A DNA stretch of 64,000 bases from Lentzea waywayandensis (lineage in GTDB: Bacteria; Actinomycetota; Actinomycetes; Mycobacteriales; Pseudonocardiaceae), in NCBI RefSeq assembly GCF_900115955.1, contig NZ_FOYL01000004.1, positions 434,001-498,000 on the forward strand. Reading direction: 5' to 3'. The notes under the pieces are model-generated. The model made no database searches and was not told the DNA's origin. It saw only the letters and a list, made by a program, of their open reading frames with translations. This document shows, piece by piece, positions 24,542-33,503 of the stretch (its first letter is position 1; every line of letters starts with the position of its first letter). Made by a program: the position numbers and the translations under genes.

Positions 24542-24916
24542 ATGAGTGGGCCTGGTCGGCTCGCAACCGGAGCTCTCCTAGGCGCTGTCGTCGCCGCGTT
24601 TTACGTGCTCGCACCACTTGTCGGATCGCTCGCGTCGGGCGATCCGGCAGGGCCGGGAAGCGACAGTCCGGCCCGTGTGTCACTGATCAACACGCCTTCG
24701 CTGATCCCGACGGAGACCGAGACCCCGTCACAGACAGTGGCGTCCAGTTCGTCGTCAGCGCCGTCTTCCTCTTCCAAGACAACGACTACGACGACCACCA
24801 CGACCACCACAGTGGTGACGACTACGACCACCAAGGCGCCGCCCGTCACCACCACGACCACCCGGCCGCCGACCACGACGACGACCACCAAGCAGTGTGG
24901 ACTGATCTTCTGCTGA
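24542..24916 (+). CDS. Membrane-anchored protein with Ser/Thr-rich extracellular tail
   Basis: About 124 residues: one transmembrane segment (LATGALLGAVVAAFYVLAPLVGSL), then a low-complexity tail of Ser and long Thr runs (TTTTTTTTTT, TTTTTT) ending KQCGLIFC. The tail looks like an extended, possibly O-mannosylated stalk. The ATG at 24542 is 10 nt after GGAG; GTG at 24530 is an alternative. The stop abuts the stop of the convergent gene. Function unknown. Confidence 0.6.
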   Translation: MSGPGRLATGALLGAVVAAFYVLAPLVGSLASGDPAGPGSDSPARVSLINTPSLIPTETETPSQTVASSSSSAPSSSSKTTTTTTTTTTTVVTTTTTKAPPVTTTTTRPPTTTTTTKQCGLIFC

Positions 24917-25882
24917 TCAGACGGTTCCGCGGCGCTCGTAGATCGCGTCGAACCGGCTCGTGTCGTGCAGCCCGTGCCGCAACAACCGCGCGGCGTCAAC
25001 GAGGTTCTTGTCCTCGCGTGCCATCGGTTCGCTGACGTGGTCGAGACACGCACCGACCAACTCGTCGTGGCTGGGCAGCGCGAGTTCCGGGTACAGCTCT
25101 TCAACGCGCGCAGCGAACCCCGCACGCAGGTAAGCGACTTCTTTGGGCGCGTACACACCCTTTGCGATTCCGTGCTCCCACATCCAGAAGGCGAGCTCGA
25201 CGAACGTCGGCCGTTCAGGCACAGCGTCATGCGAAGCCGTGCGCGCGGCCAACAACCTCGCGCAATAACGCCACCACGACCGAAAGTCCTCCGGCGTCTG
25301 CCTTTCAGCCCAACGGATCCTCTCCTCCACCGGCATCGCGGCAAGCGCTCTCAGCTGCTGCCACACCACCCGGTGGTCGCCGTCGAACGAGATCGTCAGA
25401 TCCTGCCCGAACGCAGTGAAGATCTTCCGCACACTGCCGGGCCGGAACTCGGGATCCACTCCCACGTAGAGCGTGACCTGCGCGTCCGGCTGCCAGTACA
25501 GCTGATGCCCGAACTCCGGCCTGCCGACCGCGACCAGCTCGACCCGACGCCGCCCCAGCTCGGCCGCGAGCTCGTCGAACATCACCACCCCGCCGAACCG
25601 CCCGTACTTCGCGGCCACGGCGTCATCCAGCCAGTCGTCGCCGTACTCCAGCCGATGCGCCTGCACGGCAAGGTGCTCGCCCTGCCAGCCCAGCTCGCGC
25701 TCTCGCCGGTACCAGCCGACCTCGACCAGCCCGTACGACCGCCAGTACGCGCGCCCGCTGCGGTTCTCCCCGCCGAGCCCGCCCATGACCTCGGCCGCGA
25801 CGTCCGGGCCCAGGTTCGCGTCGAGCCCCAGGACGGTGCCGGTCTGCACGACGTCGGCGAAGAAGCCGACCTTGGCACTCAC
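24917..25882 (-). CDS. Hypothetical cytosolic protein
   Basis: 321 residues with no transmembrane or signal sequence. The N-terminal half has beta-rich patches (YWRSYGLVEVGWYRRER, LYWQPDAQVTLYVGVD); the C-terminal half is helical and Trp-rich (EDFRSWWRYCARLLAARTA, FVELAFWMWEHGIAKGVY). I do not recognise a family. GTG at 25882 is the only sensible start. It stands alone, with 199 bp upstream before the DUF418 gene. Confidence 0.6.
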   Translation of the reverse strand: MSAKVGFFADVVQTGTVLGLDANLGPDVAAEVMGGLGGENRSGRAYWRSYGLVEVGWYRRERELGWQGEHLAVQAHRLEYGDDWLDDAVAAKYGRFGGVVMFDELAAELGRRRVELVAVGRPEFGHQLYWQPDAQVTLYVGVDPEFRPGSVRKIFTAFGQDLTISFDGDHRVVWQQLRALAAMPVEERIRWAERQTPEDFRSWWRYCARLLAARTASHDAVPERPTFVELAFWMWEHGIAKGVYAPKEVAYLRAGFAARVEELYPELALPSHDELVGACLDHVSEPMAREDKNLVDAARLLRHGLHDTSRFDAIYERRGTV

Positions 25883-26081
25883 CGCTTCACGACCTCCAAG
25901 CCGGTGCGAAGTGCACTGACGAATTCGACCGTCACACCGCTGTGATCACTTTTGCTTCGCTCGTGACGAGTCGACCACACTTCGCCCGGACAGCATCGGA
26001 AACCACTGAAAGCCATGCTTTCGCGAAGTATATTCGCAGGTCGCACACCGCAGTGGTGCCGTGAGATGGCTGGGGAATCAG

Positions 26082-27203
26082 ATGCACACAGTGAGCAAGC
26101 GGTCGCTGGCGCCCGACCTTGCGCGCGGCTTGATGTTGATGTTGATCGCACTCTCGCACGCGCATTCGTTCATTCGGGGCCACCCGACGACCCATCGCTA
26201 CTACCCGACGGACGGCAGTTCGCTCGACAAGGCGATCGCCGGTGTGCAGATGGTCTTCGTCGACGGACAACCGCTACCGCTGTTCGCGGCGTTGTTCGGC
26301 TACGGGCTGGTGCAGATGGCAGGCCGGCAGGCCACGTGGCCCGTGGCGCGCTGGGTGGTCATCAAGCGCTGCTTCTGGATGATCGTGCTCGGCGGCCTCC
26401 ACGCGTACTTCCTGTTCGAGGCCGACATCCTCGGCACCTACGGCGTGCTCGGACTGGTGTTGGTCAGCACGATGGTGTGGCGCGACCAGTCACTGCTGGC
26501 GCTCGCCGGCGGGTGGATGGTGGTGCACCTGGCCTACATCGGCCTGTCCTCGGCCGGAATCCTCAAGGTCGACGGGGTGCTGCCGGAAGGGATCGAGACC
26601 TGGGCACTGCACACCGTGGTGTGGCCGGCGGCCGTGCTGGTCCCGATGGTGCTGGGCATGTGGGCCGCACGGCACCGAATGCTCACGGAACCCGAACGAC
26701 ACGTGCGGTTCCTGCGCAACACGGCGATCGCGGGCATCGGATTCATGATCGTCGGCTGCTTGCCGCTCGCGCTGAAGGTCGCGCAGGTGGTGGACTACGT
26801 GCCGAGGCCGCTTGCCGTCATGCACACCGTCAGTCTGCTGCCCGGCGGTCTCGGCTATGCGGCGTTGATGGGGTGGATCTCGGCACGTGTGAAGAAGCCG
26901 AACCTGCTGATGGTGGCGATCGCGGCGGCCGGTGAGCGTTCGCTGACGTGCTACATCCTGCAGTCCGTGTCGTGGACAGCGCTGTTCACGATCGGCGGTC
27001 TCGGTTACGAGATCGGCGTCGCGCAGGCATCGCTCATAGGTATTCTCACCTGGCTCGCCACCGTCGTGTTGTCGCTGGGCATGCATCTCGCGGGCATTCG
27101 CGGTCCTCTGGAGGTACTGCTGCGGTTCCTCACGTACGGGCGGCGCAAGCAGAAACGTCCTGTGGCCCAGCCGACACCCGTGATGGCCGAACAGTTCAGG
27201 TAG
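26082..27203 (+). CDS. DUF418-family multi-pass membrane protein
   Basis: 373 residues with about ten hydrophobic helices. SLAPDLARGLMLMLIALSHAH at the N-terminus, LFAALFGYGLVQM, and AAGERSLTCYILQSVSWTALF near the C-terminus are typical of DUF418/YeiB-like proteins, which resemble acyltransferase-3 membrane proteins. ATG at 26082 follows GGGGAATCAG; GTG at 26061 is longer. Function of the family is unknown. Confidence 0.8.
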   Translation: MHTVSKRSLAPDLARGLMLMLIALSHAHSFIRGHPTTHRYYPTDGSSLDKAIAGVQMVFVDGQPLPLFAALFGYGLVQMAGRQATWPVARWVVIKRCFWMIVLGGLHAYFLFEADILGTYGVLGLVLVSTMVWRDQSLLALAGGWMVVHLAYIGLSSAGILKVDGVLPEGIETWALHTVVWPAAVLVPMVLGMWAARHRMLTEPERHVRFLRNTAIAGIGFMIVGCLPLALKVAQVVDYVPRPLAVMHTVSLLPGGLGYAALMGWISARVKKPNLLMVAIAAAGERSLTCYILQSVSWTALFTIGGLGYEIGVAQASLIGILTWLATVVLSLGMHLAGIRGPLEVLLRFLTYGRRKQKRPVAQPTPVMAEQFR

Positions 27204-27532
27204 CGCCCGTAACGTCACGCAACAACAAACGGCTGTTGATATCCGCACCAACCGGGATCAACTTATCGATGATCACGTTCTTCTTCAGACCGATGAGCTG
27301 GTTCGAACGCCGGTGGCGACAGCGACGTCGTGCTCAGGACACGTGACCTGATCAGGACGTCCAACCGGCCGATCTGAAACACCCATACGCCGCTATCACT
27401 ACGAGTCGATAACTCGACCATCGGACCATCAGGATCGAGTCGCGACCAACAACTACCCTCAGCCAGAAGTCACTCGTGAACAGGTGCGATAATGACGCGG
27501 TTTCAGGATGAGCGCATCGGCAGGGGGCCACT
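27204..27532. other. Intergenic region upstream of the TQ-motif membrane protein
   Basis: No convincing gene. A 25-codon Arg-rich frame at 27269-27346 (MITFFFRPMSWFERRWRQ) is noted but weak. The only other signal is the extended -10 at 27485-27493. AT content rises compared with neighbours, as expected for promoter DNA. Confidence 0.5.
27485..27493 (+). promoter_or_regulatory. Extended -10 promoter element
   Basis: TGCGATAAT (TGn plus GATAAT) lies 40 nt upstream of the GTG at 27533, placing a start site near 27500. No clear -35 is visible, which an extended -10 can tolerate. Confidence 0.4.
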
Positions 27533-28693
27533 GTGAGTTGGCAGGACGAGCTGCAGAAGCTCGACGCTGAGTTGGCTAGCGGCCGCGTGTCCGCCGATGA
27601 GTACCGGCAGCGCCGCGACGCCATCCTGGCGGGCAACACCGGTGGGCAGCAGGACGGCGGCTCACTCGCGCCTCCAGCACGGTGGCAGACGATGCCGCCG
27701 CCGGAGAAGACCCAGTACATCAAGCCGGTGACCGGTCCCCAGCCCGTTCAGCAGGCGCCGCAACAGAACGCGCCGCAGCAGAACTCGGACAAGACCCAGG
27801 TCGTGTCCGTCAACGGCGGCGGCCACAACCCGGACGCCACTCAGGTGGTGCCGGGCAGCGGCGGGTTCCCCCAGCCGAACTACGGACAACCGCAGCAGTT
27901 CGCCCAGGGCGGCGGCTGGCAGGGCGGGCAGGGCGGACAGGCCGGCGCACCACCGCCGTGGCTGAGCGGCGACCAGGACTCCTTCGCGCAGCCGTCGTGG
28001 AACCAGGGTCCCGAGGTCTTCGACTCGGCCGGCAAGTCGTCCGGCAAGGGCAAGAAGATCGTCGGCATCGTGATCATCGTGCTGCTCGTGGCCGGCCTCG
28101 GCGTCGGCGGCTATTTCTTCTTCACCAGCAAGAAGGACAACCAGGCGCAGCCACCGGTTGGCCAGAGCTCGACGCCGGCCACCCCGACCGTCAAGCCGCT
28201 CCCTGATCCGCCCGCGCAGAAGCCGGACGCCGGCACGACCACCGACTCGGTCTTCGGTCCGCTGCCCGGTACCGAGCGGCCAGGAGGCGGGCAGTTCGAC
28301 CTGCCGAAGATGGCGGCGCAGAAGCTGTTGGTCGGCAAGACCACGGACGCGCTCATCGCCGGCGGGATGACCGAGGCGACGCTCAGCACCACGATCGACG
28401 GCAAGAACACCCTGAGCATCATCGTCATGGCGGTCTCGGACCAGGCCGCGGCGAGCAAGGTGGTAGCGGGCTACCTGGAGGACCAGGCCGCGCTGAAGGA
28501 GAACAAGGACCTCGCCTACAAGGGCGTCAAGGTCGTCACCGACCCCGCCAAGAAGGTCCTGCGCGGGGTCTACGTCTACTACAACAAGGCAATCGTCGTG
28601 GAGGTCTTCACCTCCGAGGGCAGCGCGGCGGAGACGCAGTTCAAGCAGTTGTTGAAGGACCAGCTCGACTTCGCTCCCCCGACGGTGCGGTAG
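27533..28693 (+). CDS. Membrane protein with disordered N-terminus carrying TQ motifs
   Basis: 386 residues. A SHOCT-like N-terminal helix (LQKLDAELASGRVSADEYRQRRDAIL), then a Gln/Pro/Gly-rich disordered stretch with three TQ motifs (KTQYI, KTQVV, ATQVV), one transmembrane helix near residue 180-202 (IVGIVIIVLLVAGLGVGGYFFF) and an extracellular domain of about 150 residues. Acidic-TQ sites are favoured by actinobacterial PknB-type kinases and phospho-TQ is read by FHA domains, so it may be a kinase target (inference). It ends 73 nt before a strong terminator. Confidence 0.65.
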   Translation: MSWQDELQKLDAELASGRVSADEYRQRRDAILAGNTGGQQDGGSLAPPARWQTMPPPEKTQYIKPVTGPQPVQQAPQQNAPQQNSDKTQVVSVNGGGHNPDATQVVPGSGGFPQPNYGQPQQFAQGGGWQGGQGGQAGAPPPWLSGDQDSFAQPSWNQGPEVFDSAGKSSGKGKKIVGIVIIVLLVAGLGVGGYFFFTSKKDNQAQPPVGQSSTPATPTVKPLPDPPAQKPDAGTTTDSVFGPLPGTERPGGGQFDLPKMAAQKLLVGKTTDALIAGGMTEATLSTTIDGKNTLSIIVMAVSDQAAASKVVAGYLEDQAALKENKDLAYKGVKVVTDPAKKVLRGVYVYYNKAIVVEVFTSEGSAAETQFKQLLKDQLDFAPPTVR

Positions 28694-28766
28694 TCGGCAC
28701 GTCGCACGCGAACGGGCACTGCTGCTTCGCCCGTCACCGATCCGGCGCGTAGCGTTCCTGATCCGC

Positions 28767-28812
28767 AGACAGCACAAGGGCCCCGAGGCGACTCGGGGCC
28801 CTTGTGCTGTCT
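28767..28812. terminator. Strong bidirectional terminator
   Basis: Perfect 21-bp arms at 28767-28787 and 28792-28812 around a GCGA tetraloop, between two convergent genes. It serves the plus-strand membrane protein gene and abuts the stop of the minus-strand glycosyltransferase gene at 28814. Confidence 0.9.
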
Positions 28813-28813
28813 T

Positions 28814-31800
28814 CTACTTGAGCAAGCCTTCCAGCATCGTGCGGGCGGCCTGCGGGCCGAACTGTTCCGCGACCTTCTCCTTGGCGGAACTGGAAAGCCG
28901 GTACCAGAGGTCGTCGTCCCGCATCAGCCGAACGATCGCGCCGGCGACCTCCTCCTCGGTGTCACCGACGAGCACGTCCTGCTCCGGCACGAGGTGCATG
29001 CCTTCCAGCGCCAGGGTCGTGCCCACCACCGGGACACCCTCGCTGACGCTCTGCCCGATCTTGCCCTTCACCCCGGCGCCGTATCGCAGCGGCGCCAAGG
29101 TGATTCGCGCCCGCGCGTACACCGGACCGAGGTCGTCGACGAACCCGACGACGTCCACGCCGGCGTCCTCGTCGTGCAGAGCCTGCACGTCCTTCGTCGG
29201 GTTGGAGCCGACGATGCGCAGCGTCGCGTCCGGGATCTCCTTGCGCACCAACGGCATGATGGACTTGGCCAGCCATTGCGCCGCGTCCCGGTTCGGCAGG
29301 TGGTCGTACCCGCCGATGAACACCAGGTCGGTGCGACCGTCCACAGAGGCCGGTGTCCAGTCGACGGTGTGGACGTTGGACAGCACCCGCACGTCAGCGG
29401 TCGGCACCAGCTTTCCCAGCAGGTCCTGCTCCGCCTCGGACACCACGAACGTCACGTCGGTCGCCCGGACCAGGCCGAGCTCCAGCTCGCGCGCGGCGTC
29501 GGCCTTGCGGCGCAACCCGAGCGCGCTCTCGGCGTCCCCGTCGCGTTCGGTCACCGCTGCCTGCCGCTCCAAGCGGAGGAAGTGCAGATCGACGGTGTCG
29601 TAGGCGATGACGCACTGCGGCGCCCGCGTGCGCAGCTCCTCCAGCATGATCCAGGCGACGTTGGGCCGGGACAGCAACGCGAACGACAGCTCGGAGGCCA
29701 CCTCACGCAGGAACTGCCACTGCCGCTCGTTCTGGGTCAGCACCGTGATGCCGAGCTGGCGGAGCTCATCGGTGTCCGGCTGGTGCTCACTCCAGTTGGC
29801 GGGGAAGAACACGACCCGGCAGCCGAGGCCGACCAGCTCCTCGAGCACCGCGCGCATGCGCACGGATCCGGAGTCCATCCTGGTGAGCGGCACCTGGTGG
29901 TCCATCACCAGCACCAGCGGGCCACCGCGGTCGAACGGGTCGCGCTGGCGAGCGAGCCACAGGTTCGCCTCGCTCGGGCCCGGCAGCTGGCGGCTGAGCG
30001 CGTCCGCCCACTTCTCCGCGAACACCGTGCGGTTGAGCTCCTGGTGCCGCTTCACGCCGCTGCTGACGTCCTTGCCGTGCGAGATGCCCTCGTGGTGCAC
30101 CACCACGGACTTCGGCTGCACGACCACGCGATGCCCGGAGGCCCTGATCGCGAACGCCAGGTCGGTGTCCTCGTAGTAGGCGGGCGCGAACCGCGTGTCG
30201 AACCCGCCGACCCGCTCGAAGAGGTCACGCCGGACCAGGATCGCCGCGCCCGAGCAGTAGTCGACGTCGCGCAGGACGTTGACGGCCTGGTCGTTCGGAT
30301 CGCCGTTGCGGCCGTAGTTCCAGCCTGTCGCGTCGGACCAGACGATGCCGCCGGCCTCCTGCAGAGTGCCGTCCGGGTAGACCAGCTTGGCACCGACGAG
30401 GCCGATCCTGTCGTCCGAGTTCGCGGTCTCGACCAGCGCCTCCAGCCAGCCGGACGTCACCTCTGTGTCGTTGTTGAGAAAGAGGAGCAGCTCGGAGCGC
30501 GCTTTTTCGGCGCCGAGGTTGCAGGCGCCGATGAACCCCAGATTGCGCGGTGTGCGGACCAGCCGGACGCCGGTGCACGCCGCGAGCTTCTCCGCGCTGT
30601 CGTCCGGTGAAGCGTCATCGACCACGATGACCTCGAACGGCACAGTGGAGTGCACGCTGTTGATGCTCAGCAGACACTGCCGCGTGTACGACCACTTGCC
30701 GTGCACCGGAATGATGATGCTGACCAGCGGCTTGTCGCTGGTGTGGACGGCGACGGGCGTGCGCGGCTCGGCAGGCGTGTGCGGCACGACGCCCGGCTGC
30801 CGCCCGAGAGCCCTCTCGTAGGTGTCGCGCAACGGGCCCCCGCGCGGTGCCACCTTCTCGATGACGCTGCGGTACTTGCCGAGCGCGCGCTGCACCAGCA
30901 CGTTCTGCTCGTCGACCTGCCGGCGTAGCCGCTGCACCTCGGCCTCTGCCCGAATCGCACGCTGCTCGAGCACGCTGGCCGAGTCCTGCATCCACTCGAT
31001 GACGGCCGCCGACCGGTCGGCGTTGCGCGACGTCTGATGCAACTCGGCGGAGAGGCGCTCGCGTTCGACGCGCGATTCCGCCACCGACTCCAGCGCGGCC
31101 AGCTTGTCCCGCTCCTCGGTCTGGCGGTGCTGCTCCAAGGTCTGGATCGTCGACTTGAGCTGCTCGACCTCCGCCCTGTCGGCCTCGTACAGCGCGCGCA
31201 GCTGGCCGACGCTGCGTTGCACCAGCGTCAACTCGGGGTCGAGCATGATCGCGGCCGCGGGCAGCGACGGCAGTGAGCCCTGCGAGGCCACCGCGAACAG
31301 GTAGGTGTGCGGCAGACCGCGCTCGACCGACCACGTGTCGCCGTTCGGCCTCGCCGTGTGCGCGCTGACCGCGCCCTTGCGGGTGCCGGTCGCCGTGATG
31401 ACCGAGCCGACGGCGACGTTCTGCCGGAACATCGCGACGTTGGCGAAGTCCGCCTTCAACAGCTCGCCGAACTCGCGCTCGGTGAGCTCCTTGAGGTGGA
31501 ACTCGTTGCAGTTGTCGTGCTGGTGGCTGTAGACCTCGGTGTCCGGCGTGCTGATCAGCAACAGACCGCCGGGCGCCAGCCGTGCGCGGACCAGCTCCAT
31601 CAACCCGGCGTGATCCGTGACGTGCTCGATCGCCTCGAAGCAGGTGATCACGTCGAACTGCCCCGCGTCGGCCAGCACCGCGGGGTCGGTGATGGATCCG
31701 ACGACGAACCTCAGGCTGGCGCCGCCGTAGTTCAGCTGAGCGTGCTCAACCGACGGTGCGTCGATGTCGACCCCGACGACCTCCGCGGCCGCCTCGGCGA

Positions 31801-31969
31801 GCATGGCCGCGCCGTAGCCCTCACCACTGGCGAGGTCGAGGACCCGCTTTCCCGCAGCGAGATCCCTCGCGAGCGCGTAGCGGTGGTAGTGCTCGTACAC
31901 CACCTGGGTGTCCTCGGTCCACGGGACGCAGCGCTCTCCGGTCCACTCGATCCGGCGATCCAGCTCCAT
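28814..31969 (-). CDS. Large methyltransferase - coiled coil - GT2 - GT4 glycosyltransferase fusion
   Basis: About 1051 residues. Class I SAM methyltransferase (about 15-235; VLDLASGEGYGAAML), coiled coil (about 260-385), GT-A GT2 domain (about 415-640; VSIIIPVHGKWSYTRQC, LFLNNDTEV, YYEDTDLAFAIRASG) and a GT-B GT4-type domain (about 690-1045; VFIGGYDHLPNRDAAQW, RYGAGVKGKIGQSVSEG). It likely adds and caps sugars on a surface glycan. The ATG at 31969 is 8 nt after GGAG; the ATG at 31993, coupled to the upstream stop, is also possible. Polymer unknown. Confidence 0.85.
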   Translation of the reverse strand: MELDRRIEWTGERCVPWTEDTQVVYEHYHRYALARDLAAGKRVLDLASGEGYGAAMLAEAAAEVVGVDIDAPSVEHAQLNYGGASLRFVVGSITDPAVLADAGQFDVITCFEAIEHVTDHAGLMELVRARLAPGGLLLISTPDTEVYSHQHDNCNEFHLKELTEREFGELLKADFANVAMFRQNVAVGSVITATGTRKGAVSAHTARPNGDTWSVERGLPHTYLFAVASQGSLPSLPAAAIMLDPELTLVQRSVGQLRALYEADRAEVEQLKSTIQTLEQHRQTEERDKLAALESVAESRVERERLSAELHQTSRNADRSAAVIEWMQDSASVLEQRAIRAEAEVQRLRRQVDEQNVLVQRALGKYRSVIEKVAPRGGPLRDTYERALGRQPGVVPHTPAEPRTPVAVHTSDKPLVSIIIPVHGKWSYTRQCLLSINSVHSTVPFEVIVVDDASPDDSAEKLAACTGVRLVRTPRNLGFIGACNLGAEKARSELLLFLNNDTEVTSGWLEALVETANSDDRIGLVGAKLVYPDGTLQEAGGIVWSDATGWNYGRNGDPNDQAVNVLRDVDYCSGAAILVRRDLFERVGGFDTRFAPAYYEDTDLAFAIRASGHRVVVQPKSVVVHHEGISHGKDVSSGVKRHQELNRTVFAEKWADALSRQLPGPSEANLWLARQRDPFDRGGPLVLVMDHQVPLTRMDSGSVRMRAVLEELVGLGCRVVFFPANWSEHQPDTDELRQLGITVLTQNERQWQFLREVASELSFALLSRPNVAWIMLEELRTRAPQCVIAYDTVDLHFLRLERQAAVTERDGDAESALGLRRKADAARELELGLVRATDVTFVVSEAEQDLLGKLVPTADVRVLSNVHTVDWTPASVDGRTDLVFIGGYDHLPNRDAAQWLAKSIMPLVRKEIPDATLRIVGSNPTKDVQALHDEDAGVDVVGFVDDLGPVYARARITLAPLRYGAGVKGKIGQSVSEGVPVVGTTLALEGMHLVPEQDVLVGDTEEEVAGAIVRLMRDDDLWYRLSSSAKEKVAEQFGPQAARTMLEGLLK

Positions 31970-31989
31970 GAATCTGTCTCCAGCGCCTT

Positions 31990-32733
31990 TCATCGGCGGG
32001 TGCTTCGCAACAGGGCGAAGGCTCGTTCGTCACGGTCGGCGTGTGCGGGATCGGAACCTTCCGTGGCCCCCACGCTGACGTAGTCCTCGACCGTCCACCC
32101 GGTCCGCTCGAAGATCCGGCGAAGCCCGGCCTCGGAGAAGATCCAGAAGTTGGTGGAGTCGTTGTTGGCCTCGGTCGGGTGGAGCAGATAGGCCACCGGC
32201 AGGTGCGCGAAGTCGGTCCCGTGATCGGGTGAGAGCTGCGCGATCCTCGTCGACACCACCAGGCGGTCGACGCGCTTCGCCAGCTCCTCGAGCACGTAGT
32301 ACGGGTTCTTCAGGTGGTACAGGATCCCCAGGAAGAACACGAGGTCGTAGTGGTCGCGCGGCAGCCTGAACTGGGTGTCGAGGTCGATCTCGTGGATCTG
32401 CACCTCCGACGCGAGCTCCTCGCGCATCCGCCGCGCGCCGCGCACCCCGTTGAAGTTCGTCGGCGCGTTGTCGATCAGGTCGACGGAGCACCCGAGCCGT
32501 TGCTCCAGGAAGAAGGCGAAGTCGCCGTCCGCCGCCCCGATGTCCGCGACCGTGCCACCCGCGACCTGCGCGAACAGGTCCCTGCGTGCGCCGGTCAGCA
32601 TGGCGTCGAGGTGGAAGATGTTCGCCATCGTGTCGTACGGGTACCAGTCGAAGTCGACCTGTACTTGTTCCTTGCGCGTGAGCAGCTCTTGCCTGAAGTC
32701 CAGAGCCTGCTTCTTCACGACCTCGAAGTCCAC
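31990..32733 (-). CDS. Class I SAM methyltransferase, CmoB/DUF1698-like
   Basis: 247 residues. Motif I VADIGAADGDFAFFLE, motif II VDLIDNAPTNFNG, and YDLVFFLGILYHLKNPYYVLEEL resemble the CmoB-like branch, but no tRNA-modification partner is near. The stop overlaps an ATG of the glycosyltransferase fusion (31993), so the two are probably made together and this enzyme more likely methylates a glycan or glycan precursor. GTG at 32733 gives a normal family length. Confidence 0.75.
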   Translation of the reverse strand: MDFEVVKKQALDFRQELLTRKEQVQVDFDWYPYDTMANIFHLDAMLTGARRDLFAQVAGGTVADIGAADGDFAFFLEQRLGCSVDLIDNAPTNFNGVRGARRMREELASEVQIHEIDLDTQFRLPRDHYDLVFFLGILYHLKNPYYVLEELAKRVDRLVVSTRIAQLSPDHGTDFAHLPVAYLLHPTEANNDSTNFWIFSEAGLRRIFERTGWTVEDYVSVGATEGSDPAHADRDERAFALLRSTRR

Positions 32734-32839
32734 GCCTGGGATTCTGCCCGACCACGCGCTGTCGGCGTGGCGGGTACGTACAACCTCCTGGCGGTGCTAC
32801 ACGTCTAACTGTGTAGGTCACCCATCCCGGAGGCGACAC

Positions 32840-32971
32840 ATGTTGATCACCGTGACATTAGTCACATTAGGCGGTTTGGCCTTCTTGGTGCGAACCGTAG
32901 CGGCCGTCCTGGCCGTTTCCCCTTCCAAGAAGGGCAACGATTACCCTGCGCCACAAACGTCCGCCAATTGA
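32840..32971 (+). CDS. 43-residue single-helix membrane peptide
   Basis: ATG at 32840 preceded by CCCGGAGGCGACAC, an excellent ribosome site. One hydrophobic helix (LITVTLVTLGGLAFLVRTVAAVLAV) and a polar tail. Divergent from the methyltransferase gene. Function unknown; the ribosome site is the main argument for translation. Confidence 0.55.
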   Translation: MLITVTLVTLGGLAFLVRTVAAVLAVSPSKKGNDYPAPQTSAN

Positions 32972-33082
32972 GATACTCGTTCGGAGTACGTCTTACGGCG
33001 GAACGTTGACTTACCGTACGATCCTTTCGGGTCGTATGACTGATCAGTCACCCGAAGGGGACCTCACAGGGGTAGGTGCGCC

Positions 33083-33457
33083 ATGGACCACGCACTGAAC
33101 AAGGTCATCGAGCTGCGCGAGAGTGGCTTTCAGTTCCTCCATCTGAGGGACGACGCCGGGCAGCTCGACCGAATCATGGCGTTCAAGCAGCGCAGAGGCT
33201 TCATCGACTCGATCCTGTTCTGGTCGGAGACGGAAGCGCGCGCAGGGCGTCTGCCGGCGGTCCGCGACTCGGCCCGGCCGGCTCAGGCCGTGTGGATCTA
33301 CGAGGGCCCGTTGGTCGAGGCCGTGGACAGGCTGCTGGACCTGCCTGAGCCCGGTGCTCGCAACGCTCCTTCGTTGATGAAGGCGACCGCGTCCGATCTG
33401 GCTGTCGTGACAACGCTGCCGTTCAAGCTGAAGCTGCCGCCGGGGGCTATCGCCTAG
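33083..33457 (+). CDS. Hypothetical cytosolic protein
   Basis: 124 residues, mixed alpha/beta composition (VIELRESGFQFLHLRDDAGQLDRI, AVWIYEGPLVEAVDRLLDL) ending VVTTLPFKLKLPPGAIA. No family recognised. ATG at 33083 follows GGGGTAGGTG. A hairpin follows 13 nt after the stop. Confidence 0.55.
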   Translation: MDHALNKVIELRESGFQFLHLRDDAGQLDRIMAFKQRRGFIDSILFWSETEARAGRLPAVRDSARPAQAVWIYEGPLVEAVDRLLDLPEPGARNAPSLMKATASDLAVVTTLPFKLKLPPGAIA

Positions 33458-33470
33458 GCCGTTGGTTGTT

Positions 33471-33503
33471 TTCAAAGTCGCCGCGGATTGCGGCGACTTT
33501 GAA
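33471..33503. terminator. Hairpin after hypothetical gene
   Basis: Perfect 14-bp arms (TTCAAAGTCGCCGC at 33471-33484 and its complement at 33490-33503) with a GGATT loop, 13 nt past the stop at 33457. There is no U-tract on either side. Confidence 0.6.

Noticed and set aside
27269..27346. A 25-residue Arg-rich frame (MITFFFRPMSWFERRWRQ start)
   Set aside because: No convincing ribosome site and only composition speaks for it.
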